Of a stretch of DNA of 64,000 nucleotides, positions 45,591 through 56,713 are shown in pieces. Numbering within the stretch: position 1 is the stretch's first letter; every line of letters starts with the position of its first letter. Under the pieces are notes generated by a model, which was given only the letters and a program-made list of their open reading frames with translations, was not told the DNA's origin and ran no database searches. The translations under genes were made by a program, and so were the position numbers. This stretch comes from Bombardia bombarda (Eukaryota > Ascomycota > Sordariomycetes > Sordariales > Lasiosphaeriaceae): positions 9,571,001 through 9,635,000 of the forward strand of contig JAULSR010000001.1 in NCBI GenBank assembly GCA_030512295.1. The letters run 5' to 3'.

Positions 45591-48500
45591 ATGCCGCTTT
45601 CTCTGGGAGCACTGCAGGCCTCACTGCCGTTGCCGGTAACTCATGAGGTGACCAGCAACGACTTGATCGACATCAGCCCAGTTGTCGCTGTCAATCCAGT
45701 CAACAACAATGACCACCTTGTTTCTGGAAACAGCGCTCTTGCGGCGCTCTCTACCCTAGGGGAGAATGGCTCAGCTCTACTTGAGATGGACAACAACATG
45801 GAGGTCGACAACAAAATGGAAATCGACGACAACGACAATGACGACGATAGTGACGGCATCAAGCGATGGATCGTCAACCCGCCTCCCAAGCCGCGCAAGA
45901 TATCCGAGAAGAAGCGCGCAGACACGGCCGCTTTTGAGCTGTGGATCGAGCAGAACCAACAGAAGCTGTCGAGGGACCTCAATAAGCATCTGCTCAACGA
46001 GAACGACCAGTCAGGAAACAGAAAGGTGGGCGTGCGAACTTTCGAGAAGAAGAAGATCATCACCAGCCCGCGCGACTACCAACTCGAGCTGTACGAGCGC
46101 GCCAAGGTGCAAAACACCATCGCCGTGCTGGACACTGGATCGGGCAAGACGTTGATCGCCGCCCTGCTGCTGCGATGGACCATCCAGACGGAGCTGGAGC
46201 ACCGCGCGCAGGGCCTGCCCAAGCGCATTGCCTTCTTCCTCGTCGACAAGGTCGCCCTCGTTTTTCAGCAGCACGCCGTGCTGATCAGCAACCTCGACTA
46301 CCCCGTCGAGAAGCTCTGCGGCGAGATCGTCGACTCGGTCGCCGCGCCAAAGGAGTTCTTTGACAAGACGTTCAGCCAGAACATGGCCATCGTCTGCACC
46401 GCCGAGATTCTCTACAGCTGTCTGCACCACTCCTACATCCGCATGGACCAGATCAACCTGCTAGTCTTTGACGAGGCCCACCACACCAAAAAGTCGCACC
46501 CATACGCCCGCATCATCAAGGACTTCTACGTCACGGTGCAGGATGTCGACAGGCGGCCGCGCATCCTGGGTATGACGGCGTCGCCGGTCGACGCAGAGAT
46601 CGACCCCAAGAAGGCGGCGGCCGAGCTCGAGACCCTGCTGCACAGCCAGATCGCCACGCCCGCGGACCCGGCGGCGCTGCAGCTGACCGTGGTCAAACCC
46701 AAGAAGGAGACGGTGGTCGAGTACGGCACTGTCCCGGCGGGCTTCGAGACGCCGCTGCACACGGCGCTGAAGGCACTCGTAGACGAGCACTGGCTTTTCA
46801 GAAAGCCGCTGGCGTACACGAAGTCGGCCGCCGCGGAGCTGGGCCCCTGGTGCGCCGACCGGTACTGGCAGCTCTTCTTTAGAGAGGACGAGTCGATCAA
46901 GCTGGAAGCCAAGACGGAGCGAAGCCTGCAGTGGGAGCGGGCGTCCGAGGATGTCGTGGCCAAGCACACCGCGCAGGTGCGGGAGGCGTATCGACTGGCA
47001 AATCACCACGTCTTTGCGCCGCCGGTATTGGACGAGAGCATGTTCTCGTCCAAGGTGATACAGCTCATCAAGATGCTGCGGGACCAGTTCAAAGGCAGCG
47101 GCATCAACAAGCGCTGCATCGTCTTTGTCGACCAGCGCAACACAGCCCATCTACTAACCGACCTCCTCCAGCAACCCTCGATGAAAATCCCAGGCGTCGA
47201 GGTCGGCGCCCTCGTCGGCGGCGGCAAGATCGGGTCCGGGTACGACAACCACAAGGTCAGCTTCCGCGACCAGGTCCTGACCATCCTGAAATTCAAGCGC
47301 GGCGAGCTCAACTGCATCTTCGCCACCTCCGTCGCCGAGGAAGGCCTCGACATCCCCGACTGCAACGTCATCGTCCGCTTCGACCTCTACAAGACGCTGA
47401 TCCAGTACATCCAGTCGCGCGGCCGCGCCCGCCAGGAAGGGTCCGAGTACATCCACATGATCGAGCGCGGCAACGGCCTGCACCGGCGCAAGGTGGCGCA
47501 GAACAAGGTCGCCGAGGACGCGCTGCGCAAGTTCTGCGAGGCCATGCCCGAGGACCGCAAGCTTACTGGCAATAACTACAACATGGACTACTTTTTGAGA
47601 AAGGAGCGCAACCAGAAGCAGTACACGGTGCCCGAGACGGGCGCGAAGCTGAACTACAAGCAGAGCCTGATTTGTCTGGCTAATTTCGTCGCGTCGCTGC
47701 CGCGCCCGCCCGAGGTGGCGCTGCAGGCGGAATACATCATGGAGGCCGTACCGGGGGGTTACCAGTGCGAGGTGCTGCTGCCGAGCGTGTCGCCGGTGCG
47801 GAGCACCATGGGGATAGTGTATGGCAGCAAGGCGGTGGCCAAGTGCTCGGCGGCGTTTGAGATGTGCTTGTTGCTGGTTAAAGGGAAATGGCTGGACCAG
47901 CATCTGGAGCCGGCGTTTACCAAGCAGCTGCCGGCGATGCGGAACGCGAGGCTGGCGATTAGCTCGAAGAAGAAGGGGGATTATGTGATGCGGACGAAGC
48001 CCGAGGTTTGGGCGAGGGTTGGTGGGGGGTTTGCGGAGCTGTTTGTGATGGCGGTGACGTTGACGGGGCCGGGGATGTTGGGGAGGCGGTCGAGGCCGTT
48101 ATTGTTGCTGACGAGGGAGAGGTTGCCGAGGCTGGCGAAATTTAAGCTGTTCTTTGGGGCGGAGAGGTCGTCGAGAGTGAGTTGTGTGCCTGTGCCGGGG
48201 GTGATTAGGGTTGGTGGTGAGGATGAGAAGGGGTTTGTTGATGGGTTGACGACATTTACGTTGAGGGTGTTTAGCGACGTGTTCAGCAAGGAATATGATG
48301 CGACGGCGGCTGAGCTGCCGTATTTCTTTGCGCCGACGTGCAAGGGTCATGAGTTTGACTTCTCGGCGCTGGGTGTTGAGGATGTGAGCAGTTTGGTTGA
48401 CTATGCCACGCTCGAGTCTATCCGGGCGAACGAGTCGAGCGAGTACAGGTTTGAGGAGGAGCCCGAGGAGTTCTTCCAGGACAAGTTTGTTACGGATCCG

Positions 48501-50519
48501 TGGGACGGAGCGCGCAAGTTCTTTATTCATCGCCGTCGGCACGATCTTAAGCCTACGGATATGGTGCCCGAGGGGGTCGTGCCTGCTCGACATCGGACGT
48601 GGAAGATGAAGCTCGTGGCGCACGACATCAAGAACTACAGTATCAGTCTGTGGACGAAGGCGCGGGGACGCTCGACGTTTCGTGATGTCCAGCCGGTGGT
48701 GGAGGCGTATCTGATGCCTATCCGGCGGAACCTACTGGATGGTAATATCGGAAATGAGGATCTGGAGCCGAAGCTGTGTTATCTGATTCTGGAGCCGCTG
48801 AGGATCTCGCCGCTGCCTGTGGAGATTGTCGCCATGGCGTATAATCTCCCTGCTATTATCCACCGCATCGAGTCCAACCTCATCGCCCTCGACTGCTGCA
48901 GGCTCCTCGGCCTGGGCGACATCCGCGCCGATCTTGCGCTCGAGGCCTTCACGAAAGATAGTGACAACACCGACGAGCACGACGTGCCCGAAAAGATCAA
49001 CTTCCAGGCCGGCATGGGCAAAAACTACGAAAGACTAGAATTCCTCGGCGACTCGTTCCTCAAGATGGCCACGTCCATCTCGATCTACACGCTCATCCCG
49101 GACAAGGGCGAGTTTGAGTACCACGTCGAGCGCATGCTGCTCATCTGCAACAGGAACCTGTTCAACAACGCGCTCGAGGCCAAACTAGAGGAGTACATTC
49201 GGAGCAAGGCGTTTAGTCGGCGCACGTGGTACCCCGAGGGCTTGGTGCTCAAGAAGGGCAAGAAGACAGACGTGGATGCGAGACATACGCTTGGGGACAA
49301 GAGCATTGCCGATGTGTGCGAGGCTGTGATTGGGGCGGCGTATTTGACTCCTGAAAAAGGGGGTGATGGTGAGCTTCAGGATGACCGCGACATTCACAAC
49401 TTCAACCTCGCCATCAGGGCGGTCACAGCCATGGTCAAGGACCCGAAGCACGCAGTGCACACCTGGGACCAGTACTACGCCGCCTACGAGAAGCCCGATT
49501 GGCAAATAGCGCCAGCCAACAGGACGCAGATCGACATGGCGGACAAGTTCGCCCAGCGCATGGGCTACGCCTTTAACCACCCGCGCCTGCTCCGCTGCGC
49601 GTTCCAACATCCAACCTACCCGTCCATCTGGGAGCGCCTCCCGAGCTACCAGCGGCTCGAGTTCCTCGGCGACGCGCTCCTCGACATGGCCTGCGTCGAC
49701 TACCTCTTCCGGCGCTATCCCGGCGCCGACCCGCAGTGGCTGACGGAGCACAAGATGGCCATGGTCACCAACCAGTTCCTCGGCTGCCTGGCCGTCTACC
49801 TGGGCTTCAACCGGTCCATCTCGGTCTGCTCGCCGCAGCTGCAGAAGGAGATGGCGGGCTACGTGGCGGAAGTGGAGGAGGCGCTGCGGGTCGCGAAGGA
49901 AGAGGCGGTCAAGGCGGGTAAGAGGGAGGAGGAGTTTGCAAGAGATTTCTGGGTCAATGTGTCGCGGCCACCAAAGTGTCTGCCGGACGTGGTGGAGGCG
50001 TATATCGGCGCGGTGTTTGTCGACAGCGGGTATGATTATGAAAAGGCGGTGCAGGGGTTTTTCGACGCGCACGTGCGGCCGTGGTTTGACGACATGGCGC
50101 TGTACGATACGTTTGCGAATAAGCACCCGGTTACGATTTTGGGGAATCTGATGCAGACGGGGTTTCGGTGTAGGGATTGGAGGTTGTTGGTCAAGGAGCT
50201 TGGTGGGGGTGGGGATGGGGAGGAAGAGAGTCTGATGGATAACAATGGTGGTGAGGAGCAGGAGCCGCAGGTGGTGTGTGCGGTGCTGGTGCACGGCGTG
50301 CCGTTGGTGCATGCCGTGGCGGCGAGCAGTCGGTATGGAAAGATCGCGGCGGCCAAGAAGGCGATGCGGGTGCTGGAGGCGATGGGGTTTGAGGAGTTCA
50401 GGAAGGCGCATGGGTGTTGCTGTGTTGTTGGGGAGGAGGGCGGCGATGGAGATGATGAAGAGGAGGTTGAGGGGGTGAAGGAGCTGGTGGTGGACGAGGT
50501 GCATGGGTCTGCAATTTGA
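45591..50519 (+). CDS. DCL1: Dicer-like endoribonuclease, DCL1 type
   Basis: The enzyme cuts double-stranded RNA into small interfering RNAs for silencing. A single exon encodes 1642 aa. In order: an acidic N-terminus; a DExD/H helicase with Walker A DTGSGKT (about 180-186), LVFDEAHHTKKSHPYARI (about 290), GMTASPVD, and the C-terminal helicase motifs FATSVAEEGLDIPDCN and QYIQSRGRARQ; a Dicer dimerisation region; a divergent PAZ-like middle; RNase IIIa with YERLEFLGDSFLKM (about 1145) and DVCEAVIGAAYL; RNase IIIb with YQRLEFLGDALLDM (about 1353) and DVVEAYIGAVFVDSG; and a C-terminal double-stranded-RNA-binding region. Both RNase III acidic signatures are intact. The form FDEAHHTKK-HPYARI favours DCL1 over DCL2. 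The many antisense frames are shadows of its GC-rich codons. Confidence 0.95.
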   Translation: MPLSLGALQASLPLPVTHEVTSNDLIDISPVVAVNPVNNNDHLVSGNSALAALSTLGENGSALLEMDNNMEVDNKMEIDDNDNDDDSDGIKRWIVNPPPKPRKISEKKRADTAAFELWIEQNQQKLSRDLNKHLLNENDQSGNRKVGVRTFEKKKIITSPRDYQLELYERAKVQNTIAVLDTGSGKTLIAALLLRWTIQTELEHRAQGLPKRIAFFLVDKVALVFQQHAVLISNLDYPVEKLCGEIVDSVAAPKEFFDKTFSQNMAIVCTAEILYSCLHHSYIRMDQINLLVFDEAHHTKKSHPYARIIKDFYVTVQDVDRRPRILGMTASPVDAEIDPKKAAAELETLLHSQIATPADPAALQLTVVKPKKETVVEYGTVPAGFETPLHTALKALVDEHWLFRKPLAYTKSAAAELGPWCADRYWQLFFREDESIKLEAKTERSLQWERASEDVVAKHTAQVREAYRLANHHVFAPPVLDESMFSSKVIQLIKMLRDQFKGSGINKRCIVFVDQRNTAHLLTDLLQQPSMKIPGVEVGALVGGGKIGSGYDNHKVSFRDQVLTILKFKRGELNCIFATSVAEEGLDIPDCNVIVRFDLYKTLIQYIQSRGRARQEGSEYIHMIERGNGLHRRKVAQNKVAEDALRKFCEAMPEDRKLTGNNYNMDYFLRKERNQKQYTVPETGAKLNYKQSLICLANFVASLPRPPEVALQAEYIMEAVPGGYQCEVLLPSVSPVRSTMGIVYGSKAVAKCSAAFEMCLLLVKGKWLDQHLEPAFTKQLPAMRNARLAISSKKKGDYVMRTKPEVWARVGGGFAELFVMAVTLTGPGMLGRRSRPLLLLTRERLPRLAKFKLFFGAERSSRVSCVPVPGVIRVGGEDEKGFVDGLTTFTLRVFSDVFSKEYDATAAELPYFFAPTCKGHEFDFSALGVEDVSSLVDYATLESIRANESSEYRFEEEPEEFFQDKFVTDPWDGARKFFIHRRRHDLKPTDMVPEGVVPARHRTWKMKLVAHDIKNYSISLWTKARGRSTFRDVQPVVEAYLMPIRRNLLDGNIGNEDLEPKLCYLILEPLRISPLPVEIVAMAYNLPAIIHRIESNLIALDCCRLLGLGDIRADLALEAFTKDSDNTDEHDVPEKINFQAGMGKNYERLEFLGDSFLKMATSISIYTLIPDKGEFEYHVERMLLICNRNLFNNALEAKLEEYIRSKAFSRRTWYPEGLVLKKGKKTDVDARHTLGDKSIADVCEAVIGAAYLTPEKGGDGELQDDRDIHNFNLAIRAVTAMVKDPKHAVHTWDQYYAAYEKPDWQIAPANRTQIDMADKFAQRMGYAFNHPRLLRCAFQHPTYPSIWERLPSYQRLEFLGDALLDMACVDYLFRRYPGADPQWLTEHKMAMVTNQFLGCLAVYLGFNRSISVCSPQLQKEMAGYVAEVEEALRVAKEEAVKAGKREEEFARDFWVNVSRPPKCLPDVVEAYIGAVFVDSGYDYEKAVQGFFDAHVRPWFDDMALYDTFANKHPVTILGNLMQTGFRCRDWRLLVKELGGGGDGEEESLMDNNGGEEQEPQVVCAVLVHGVPLVHAVAASSRYGKIAAAKKAMRVLEAMGFEEFRKAHGCCCVVGEEGGDGDDEEEVEGVKELVVDEVHGSAI

Positions 50520-51554
50520 GATGAGAGGGTGTAGAGGTGATGTTTGTGGTGTTGCTGGTGGATGAGAGGGTGAGTGAAAAGGAGTGGGTTGAGTGTTTAT
50601 GGGCAGGGGTGGGTGGATCACTAACTTTACCCCTTTACCCCTTTTTCTTGGTTGGCACGGTGATGGTATTGAGGAGCAGGATCTCAACAACGAGCAACTA
50701 CGATGAGGTAAAATCGGACATGCGAGCAGGTAACCCTCAGTGAGCTTGGTGAGGGGAAAGAGGTTTCTTTTCTATTATCTTTTATTTCGCATCACACAAG
50801 CGATTGATGCCAACAGCGGGCGAGCAAGCGTGGGGACGTCAGCGACGATAGACATATGAACATTAATGAAACATGAATTATGACATAAAATGGTGGTTGG
50901 TATTTGTTGCATCCAGTGGTGATATAAGCAGGTAGCTGTTGGCGAAAAGAGATAAGTGAGGCGACTACAAAATAACGAGAAGATGCATCAACTTGTTACT
51001 CTCATTGCAGTCACCATCACCCCTTATTGATCTGTCAGAGATATTCCAAGATATTACACCAGATATATTGTTGTACCCTGCTTCATTTATTTGCCCTTTG
51101 GACTATCCATCTGTCCTTCTCTTTTCCCCCCTTCTGTTCGATACTCGCTCGCTATTTAGCCCAAGAAAGCAAGATATGCATAAAAAAAATTAAATAAACA
51201 AGACATAAAAGAAAAGCAGCTCGGCCCTTTCTCGGAATCGAACCAGCGACTTCCTGAGAAGGTGGTCGTAGCAGTCATACTTGTAGCTGGTCCAACTTTG
51301 AACTTCCCAGCATTCCTACCGCTATGCCATGTCGCTCGGGCAGACGGGCCAAGTTGTCATAAGGGTCTGTAGCTTTAGTATATACGCCTCCCTCTCAAGA
51401 TAGCATCCCCCTTCTAAAAATGAATGGATGCAGCGCACAGGCAGCTTTGGAGTGAAGCTGCCCAGGCACTGCCCTGAATTTTATAGTGCACACACGCACT
51501 CACCCACCGCTGGCCAATATCGCTACCCATCGCCATCGCCATCACACCAAGAGG
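50520..51554. other. intergenic region downstream of the Dicer gene
   Basis: Apart from the tRNA-like sequence at about 51215-51346, nothing is recognised. A/T-rich sequence with short overlapping frames follows the DCL1 stop. Confidence 0.5.
51215..51346 (-). tRNA. tRNA-like sequence, probably a tRNA pseudogene or an intron-containing tRNA
   Basis: Read on the minus strand there is an A-box-like TGGCATAGCGG (51330-51320) inside a proper D-arm (GCAT pairing with ATGC). An exact B-box GGTTCGATTCC (51244-51234) and a TTTTC terminator just beyond 51220 follow. The boxes are about 86 bases apart, so an intron of some 40 bases or a long variable arm would be needed. I could not fold a convincing acceptor or T stem: T-stem GCTGG against CCGAG pairs poorly. 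It may be decayed. No anticodon is assigned. Confidence 0.35.
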
Positions 51555-51559
51555 GGTAG

Positions 51560-51817
51560 TGTTGGAATGACAAGGTCATTCGTACTAGTCACTATAGTAA
51601 CTGTAGAGAACGGGTTGGGGGGTTGTTGTTGTTGTATTGATCTGCTTATCTATGTAAAAGGATCACGAACTACGGGGACAGGAAGTGGGTGGTTTTGGAG
51701 GGGTTCCTGGGACACGTGACCAGCTCCCCACTGTTTTGCACACCTCTCATCCTGTCGACCAATCACAGCCGTCACAGCTTGACGGCTATATGCCTCTAAT
51801 TGATCGTAAATCCGACA
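51560..51817 (-). mobile_element. solo copia LTR
   Basis: The 258-bp sequence matches the copia LTRs at 8149 and 19470 from TGTTGGAATGACAAGG to AAATCCGACA, with several substitutions and small indels. GGTAG flanks it on both sides (51555-51559 and 51818-51822). It is therefore a former full insertion reduced to one LTR by LTR-LTR recombination. Orientation follows the minus-strand reading of the full element. Confidence 0.93.
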
Positions 51818-51822
51818 GGTAG

Positions 51823-54800
51823 CAGCAGCAGCAGCCGTCGCCGCCACAAATACACAGCAGCCCATCCATGCAGCTCAGGTTTCATCCGTTTTATTCTATT
51901 TCCCCGACAAGGCAGATATTACTAACCAAATAAATACACCGACACACACCATCTCCCGCCGCAAAGGATCAGGATTCGCATTGTTACACTGCCTTATCGA
52001 CTGACCGACCAATTACTCGTGTGCTATTCTCTTTCACGTATCATTAATGTATGTAGTGCTGTCGTGTGAGGTCCGGAAACGCAGCTAGGCATGCGGTATA
52101 GAATCCTTTTTATCGTCCTTGTGTGATTATGTGCTATTGTAAACGGTCCGAAGGCTGGTCGGTAGCTTTCTCGCTCGCGCCTGTGAATGTATTTATATGC
52201 TTAGGTGCAGGAGACCTAGGGTTGTGTTACCGTTTGTATGCACATGTTCGGGATGTGGCGTGGTGGCTGGCTGGCTGGCTGGGATTTGGTGGTTGTTCAA
52301 GGTGAAGATATCAATTAATCGATACTTATTTTGGTGTTTGCTGGGGGTGTACTGCTGCTGCTGAGCAGCTGCATAATACTATTAAGAGTGAATAATATGA
52401 AGGTGGCTGTGAGAGTGAAAATGAGAATAAATGGACATGAAAGTGAGCTTGCTATGTTATTTTTGTGAGATTAATACCACTGTTTGGTATTGATGTGCTT
52501 TTTTGCATGTACGTGATATATCATGTTAGGGGGGGAAATGTATCCTATTTTCTTCACTCCATGAATGACAGCTCGTGACACTGACTTGCAAGCGTCTAAG
52601 CAAGCGATAAACTTGATCAAAGATAGCCTACCAAATAATGCATCCATACAAAATAAGAAGCCAGGCAACAGCTACGAAGCATTATATTATTCCGCATTCT
52701 CTTCTCGACAAGAAAGTAAGAAGTTAATGACCCCACATCGCTTTTGGTGATTATCTCCCTTTTCGACCAAAACCCAAAACCAACAAAACCCAAAAGTAGT
52801 GATAGCAGATCCCTTCCTCAATAACGCAACCTACATTAACCCCAAGGTCCCCGAGCTGCAGTCACTTGGCACATGCGCTTGGACATCAAACCTTTGACCT
52901 CTTTGTTGTGTATTCGCAGATGAAGCCCGAAGACTTCCCCGCAAAATGCCCGCGAATGGGAAAGAAGGTCAACGATAGTTGTCACGTCTGTGCCATGGCT
53001 CGATCGGGAAAGACCGTCGTCTTGGCTGGCATCTTATACGTCGGTCTGCAATACGTTTGCGATCATGGGAGGGAAGGCGCGAGGTGCGTGTGTATTCGCA
53101 TGTCAGTGCGCGGGCTCGTGGACAGAGCAAGCCCTACCAGAGGGGAAAGTACGCGACAGATCGTCAGAGGGAGGGCGGGCGGGAAGAAGTGGAGAGAGAG
53201 CCTCAATGCAAACTCCATATCTCCTCCTGCTAACAAACCCCTTCCCGTGCCCAAAACAAACGAAACAAACGGTCAAAAATAGGTGCATCTTCCCATGTGG
53301 CTTGCTTGCTATGCTCGGATAATACGCCTGGGTACTGAATGGGTATTCTTCCCTTCCCTCACTCTCCTTACCCGCCCGCCTCCGTCCGTACATCATCAAA
53401 AAAAAGTAAAATAAAAAGGAGAATAAAAAGTAAAAAAAAACACTAAACCATTATGCAACAGCTATCCGTACCTACCTAAGCGAGACGACCTCTCGATTCA
53501 GCCTCGTACCTGCCGATCCGTGCATGCAAGACCTAAATTACCTGACAGCAGCAGCAAAAAGCAAAGTCACAGCATCCTGGCACGACTTACCTGGCTTGGC
53601 GATTTCTTCGTCCGTCATTCTGATGAAGATGATGCCAATTGGATTTGGGACGTGACGAAGCGCGCGTCGGCGAGCTCGGCGACTCAGAAACAAACATGAG
53701 CTGAATTTACCACTAGCAAGGGCAGGAGCTGCGCTCAGGAACCAGGGCAATCCATGTGCGCGGCGGACGGGACACCCGGGTTCTCTCAGCCAGGTCCAGG
53801 AACATAGTCCAGGGGATCCTTATTATTGGGCTGTTGACTATCAGATGTCGCAATGCACGAGCCGGGCCTTTTATTTGCAGAGGATGGAATAGGAGAAAAC
53901 GCAGAAACAAAAATGCAGAAAACAAGACGCATGATTGTATGATAGCTATGTCGTTGTGAGATTGCGTTTGGACGTTCTCAGAGATGATTTGCACAGGGAG
54001 GGAGGGAGGGGATTCGCCTTTTCCGCGAGGTCCGTGATATGATATCATCATGCCCATGGTCAAGAATTTCTTGATGAACAGGATACTTTTTCGATAAATA
54101 GCAAAGACTAAAAGAGAGTGCTGCTGCCGATTGTGTTTCAACGCCATCAAGACTTTTTTCCCAGTTGAGACTTGGGGACTGGAGAGTGAGACGGACGACG
54201 GAGAAAGCTCCCCACATTCCAGCCTCCCTGGCTGCTCCACCCGCTGGGCGATTAGGTATCTCCCGCACGCAACTCTAGCGTAGCATGGGAGGTGCAGATC
54301 ATGGATGAGCTGGAGCGACACCCCTGAAGAGAGATCGATCTGCTAGTTTTTACCAGGGTCCGCCCGCCAAGAGCTGCCCCAGGCGCACGGCTAAGATAAT
54401 CTGCCTTTTGTGGCTTAAGCTGGCGGTCTCTCTCTCTCGTATCTTTGTATATTGGTGGACAGTTTTTCAACTCGATATGGACATTGCCGCCGCCGTCATG
54501 GCCGTGTCTGCCGGCTTCCACAATCACTGGCCGACTACTAGTCTAGAGCTGTGTAACTGCGCCTAGAACTTTTGTTTTCGTCTTTGAATGCATCTTTCTC
54601 CGGGCAAACGAGGCTTTTTACATCTTTCGTAACAGAAGCAAATATCGGAGGGAACCCATCAATGTCGCGGCTGGGCAGGGGTCCGATGGGGATTGGATGG
54701 TTGGATGTGGTGCGCGTTGTAGTCAAGGCGAAGAATTAGCCCCCCTAGAACTAGCACACACCAAGACGCCATCGCTCGGAGTCTTTAACGCCTCTTCACC

Positions 54801-56713
54801 CAAAATCCTATTCTAGCAGGAATGGAAGACGTCTTCTACGGAGTATCGACAGCCACTCCAATCAATAAGCGCTGTTTAAGACTTCTGCCTCCGTGCCATA
54901 TGCCATGTGCTACGGCACATATAACCGAAGGGGTAGAAAAAAGAAAGACGTCCGTCGCGGGTACGTAGCCAAGAGGTAACCTGCCAAATTACTAGGTAGC
55001 TAGTCTATGATTTATGTTAATCAAACTACCTTATGTCCTATTTGCAAAATAGAGTTGTGACACATTGATTAGAGCATCTTTCGATGGACACTGCCACGCT
55101 CCTTCCCCAGGGCGTGCACCATCCCCCACATACACCTTAGTAGGTACCGCGCCATAGCGCCATAATCAGGCCCTCAATGCATCGCTCCGCCGCGTCAATA
55201 CGCATGACCGCCGCCCAGTGAGACAAGCTACTCCGTCTCTTTCTTCAGTGGAGTAGTATTCACTGTGTATCAGTATCAGAGTTGCTTCATTGGGGGCTCG
55301 ACCACGCCGCTTACAGACGGCAGCAGCAGCAGCAAACGCACGGCCAGGCTACAACCCAGCTGGGGCTGTTTTGTCACACACGCGCCCAAACACCCTCTCG
55401 ACAATGTATTGAGCCGGACCTCTAGGTACGCGTTCTTCATTTCCCGTGCAAACAACGGCCGTCGGGCGGCTCCAGAGAAAGCAGAAGCGTCCGACATGGC
55501 TGAAGCACCAAGGGCAAAAATTCAATCGGCACTCCCCCAAGTCGTCCCCCTAGCGAACGCCTCATCTTTCGGTATCTAGATACTTACCCTAGCTAGGGTG
55601 GACAATGTGGTACGAGAGATATGGGGCCGCTGTACCTGGCCGTCCATCCTTCCTTGGATCTGCGTATGCCGTGCCGTGGGCGCGTCGCCTCGCGATAGGC
55701 TGAAGCAAGAGAAGGAAGACCTCTGTCGAGAAGCAAGGTCAAATGCAAGAGCGCAAACCAACTATTTTGCGCAAGGCAGGCGGCAGCATTTTTCGAATCA
55801 CAATGCTTGCATCCATCAGTGGACTGACCACACAGTCACTCTCCCTCAGATCCCCGTCTGTTTGTCAGCCAAGCCATAGCTTTATGCCTGGCGCCATCGC
55901 ATCTTCATAACCTGTCGAGCATGACGCCTCGATGCAGGGGAAGCAGGAGAAAGCCAAAAAGCTTCTTGGACCAGACGCGTCCGTCTATCTGCCTGATCAG
56001 GTTAGGTTGGCACATATTCCCGTGCCTTTTCATCCATGTATCACAACTACCCACGGAAAGAAGGAAGTGACGGACGGGGCGATGGGGGTAGCTCTTTCCC
56101 CCATTGATTGTGTAAAAAGGTACAGTACATTATCAAAAGCTCACTTGCCCAGAGAGGAAGTGGCCCGATCCCGACCCGTCTCAGCATCGAGGCAAGGTAG
56201 GTACCTGGAAGGCAGGCAGGGGGGCTGAGATTCTCGGTTCGCAACTTCCGTATCCAGGTACCTTTTCTTCACTTTCTCTCCCCCCAAGTCACAACATCCA
56301 TGCACATGCTGATGTACACCTCTTGTGTTACCCACTCGCTCATGATATTAGCCAAGCTGCTGTCGACCCCAAGCTCCACGGCATCACCTAGCGCATCGGG
56401 GCCGCCATCCCACATACTGCGTACTAGTATTCTCTTTCTGTCCGTCCCTTTCAGCTATAACTATTAGCAAGCCTACGCCGTGCCGCCCCGTATGCGTAGC
56501 AGGTGCTTTGTTTCCTTCCTCTCTCCTCTCTTTCCTTCTTTAACTGTTTCAAACCCGCTGTTCTCTCCCAACAACTAGCTTCCCCACCAACTTTCTCTCT
56601 ATTACTTCCACAAGGTTTACCTCCGTACCTCACTCTTTTTAAGTCTGGTACTGGATAAATCCTTATAACATCTTACACCACCACACCGCTGATGGCAGCT
56701 ACTGCTTGTCATC
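51823..56713. other. 4.9 kb gene-poor region upstream of the 926-aa protein gene
   Basis: I see no supportable gene. The longest frames (for example 52866-53282 plus and 53713-54321 minus) have no recognisable domain and no coding-like third-position bias, and they overlap other frames. The last several hundred bases are C/T-rich and should be promoter and leader of the gene at 56714. Non-coding RNA cannot be judged from sequence alone. Confidence 0.45.

Noticed and set aside
49185..50690. 501-codon minus-strand frame
   Set aside because: Antisense to the RNase III part of the Dicer-like gene; its His/Leu/Arg-rich composition is a codon shadow.
52866..53282. 138-codon plus-strand frame
   Set aside because: No domain, no coding-like third positions, and other frames are equally open over the same bases.
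53713..54321. 202-codon minus-strand frame
   Set aside because: Overlaps a similarly open 96-codon frame, has mixed composition and no recognisable domain or splice-supported extension.
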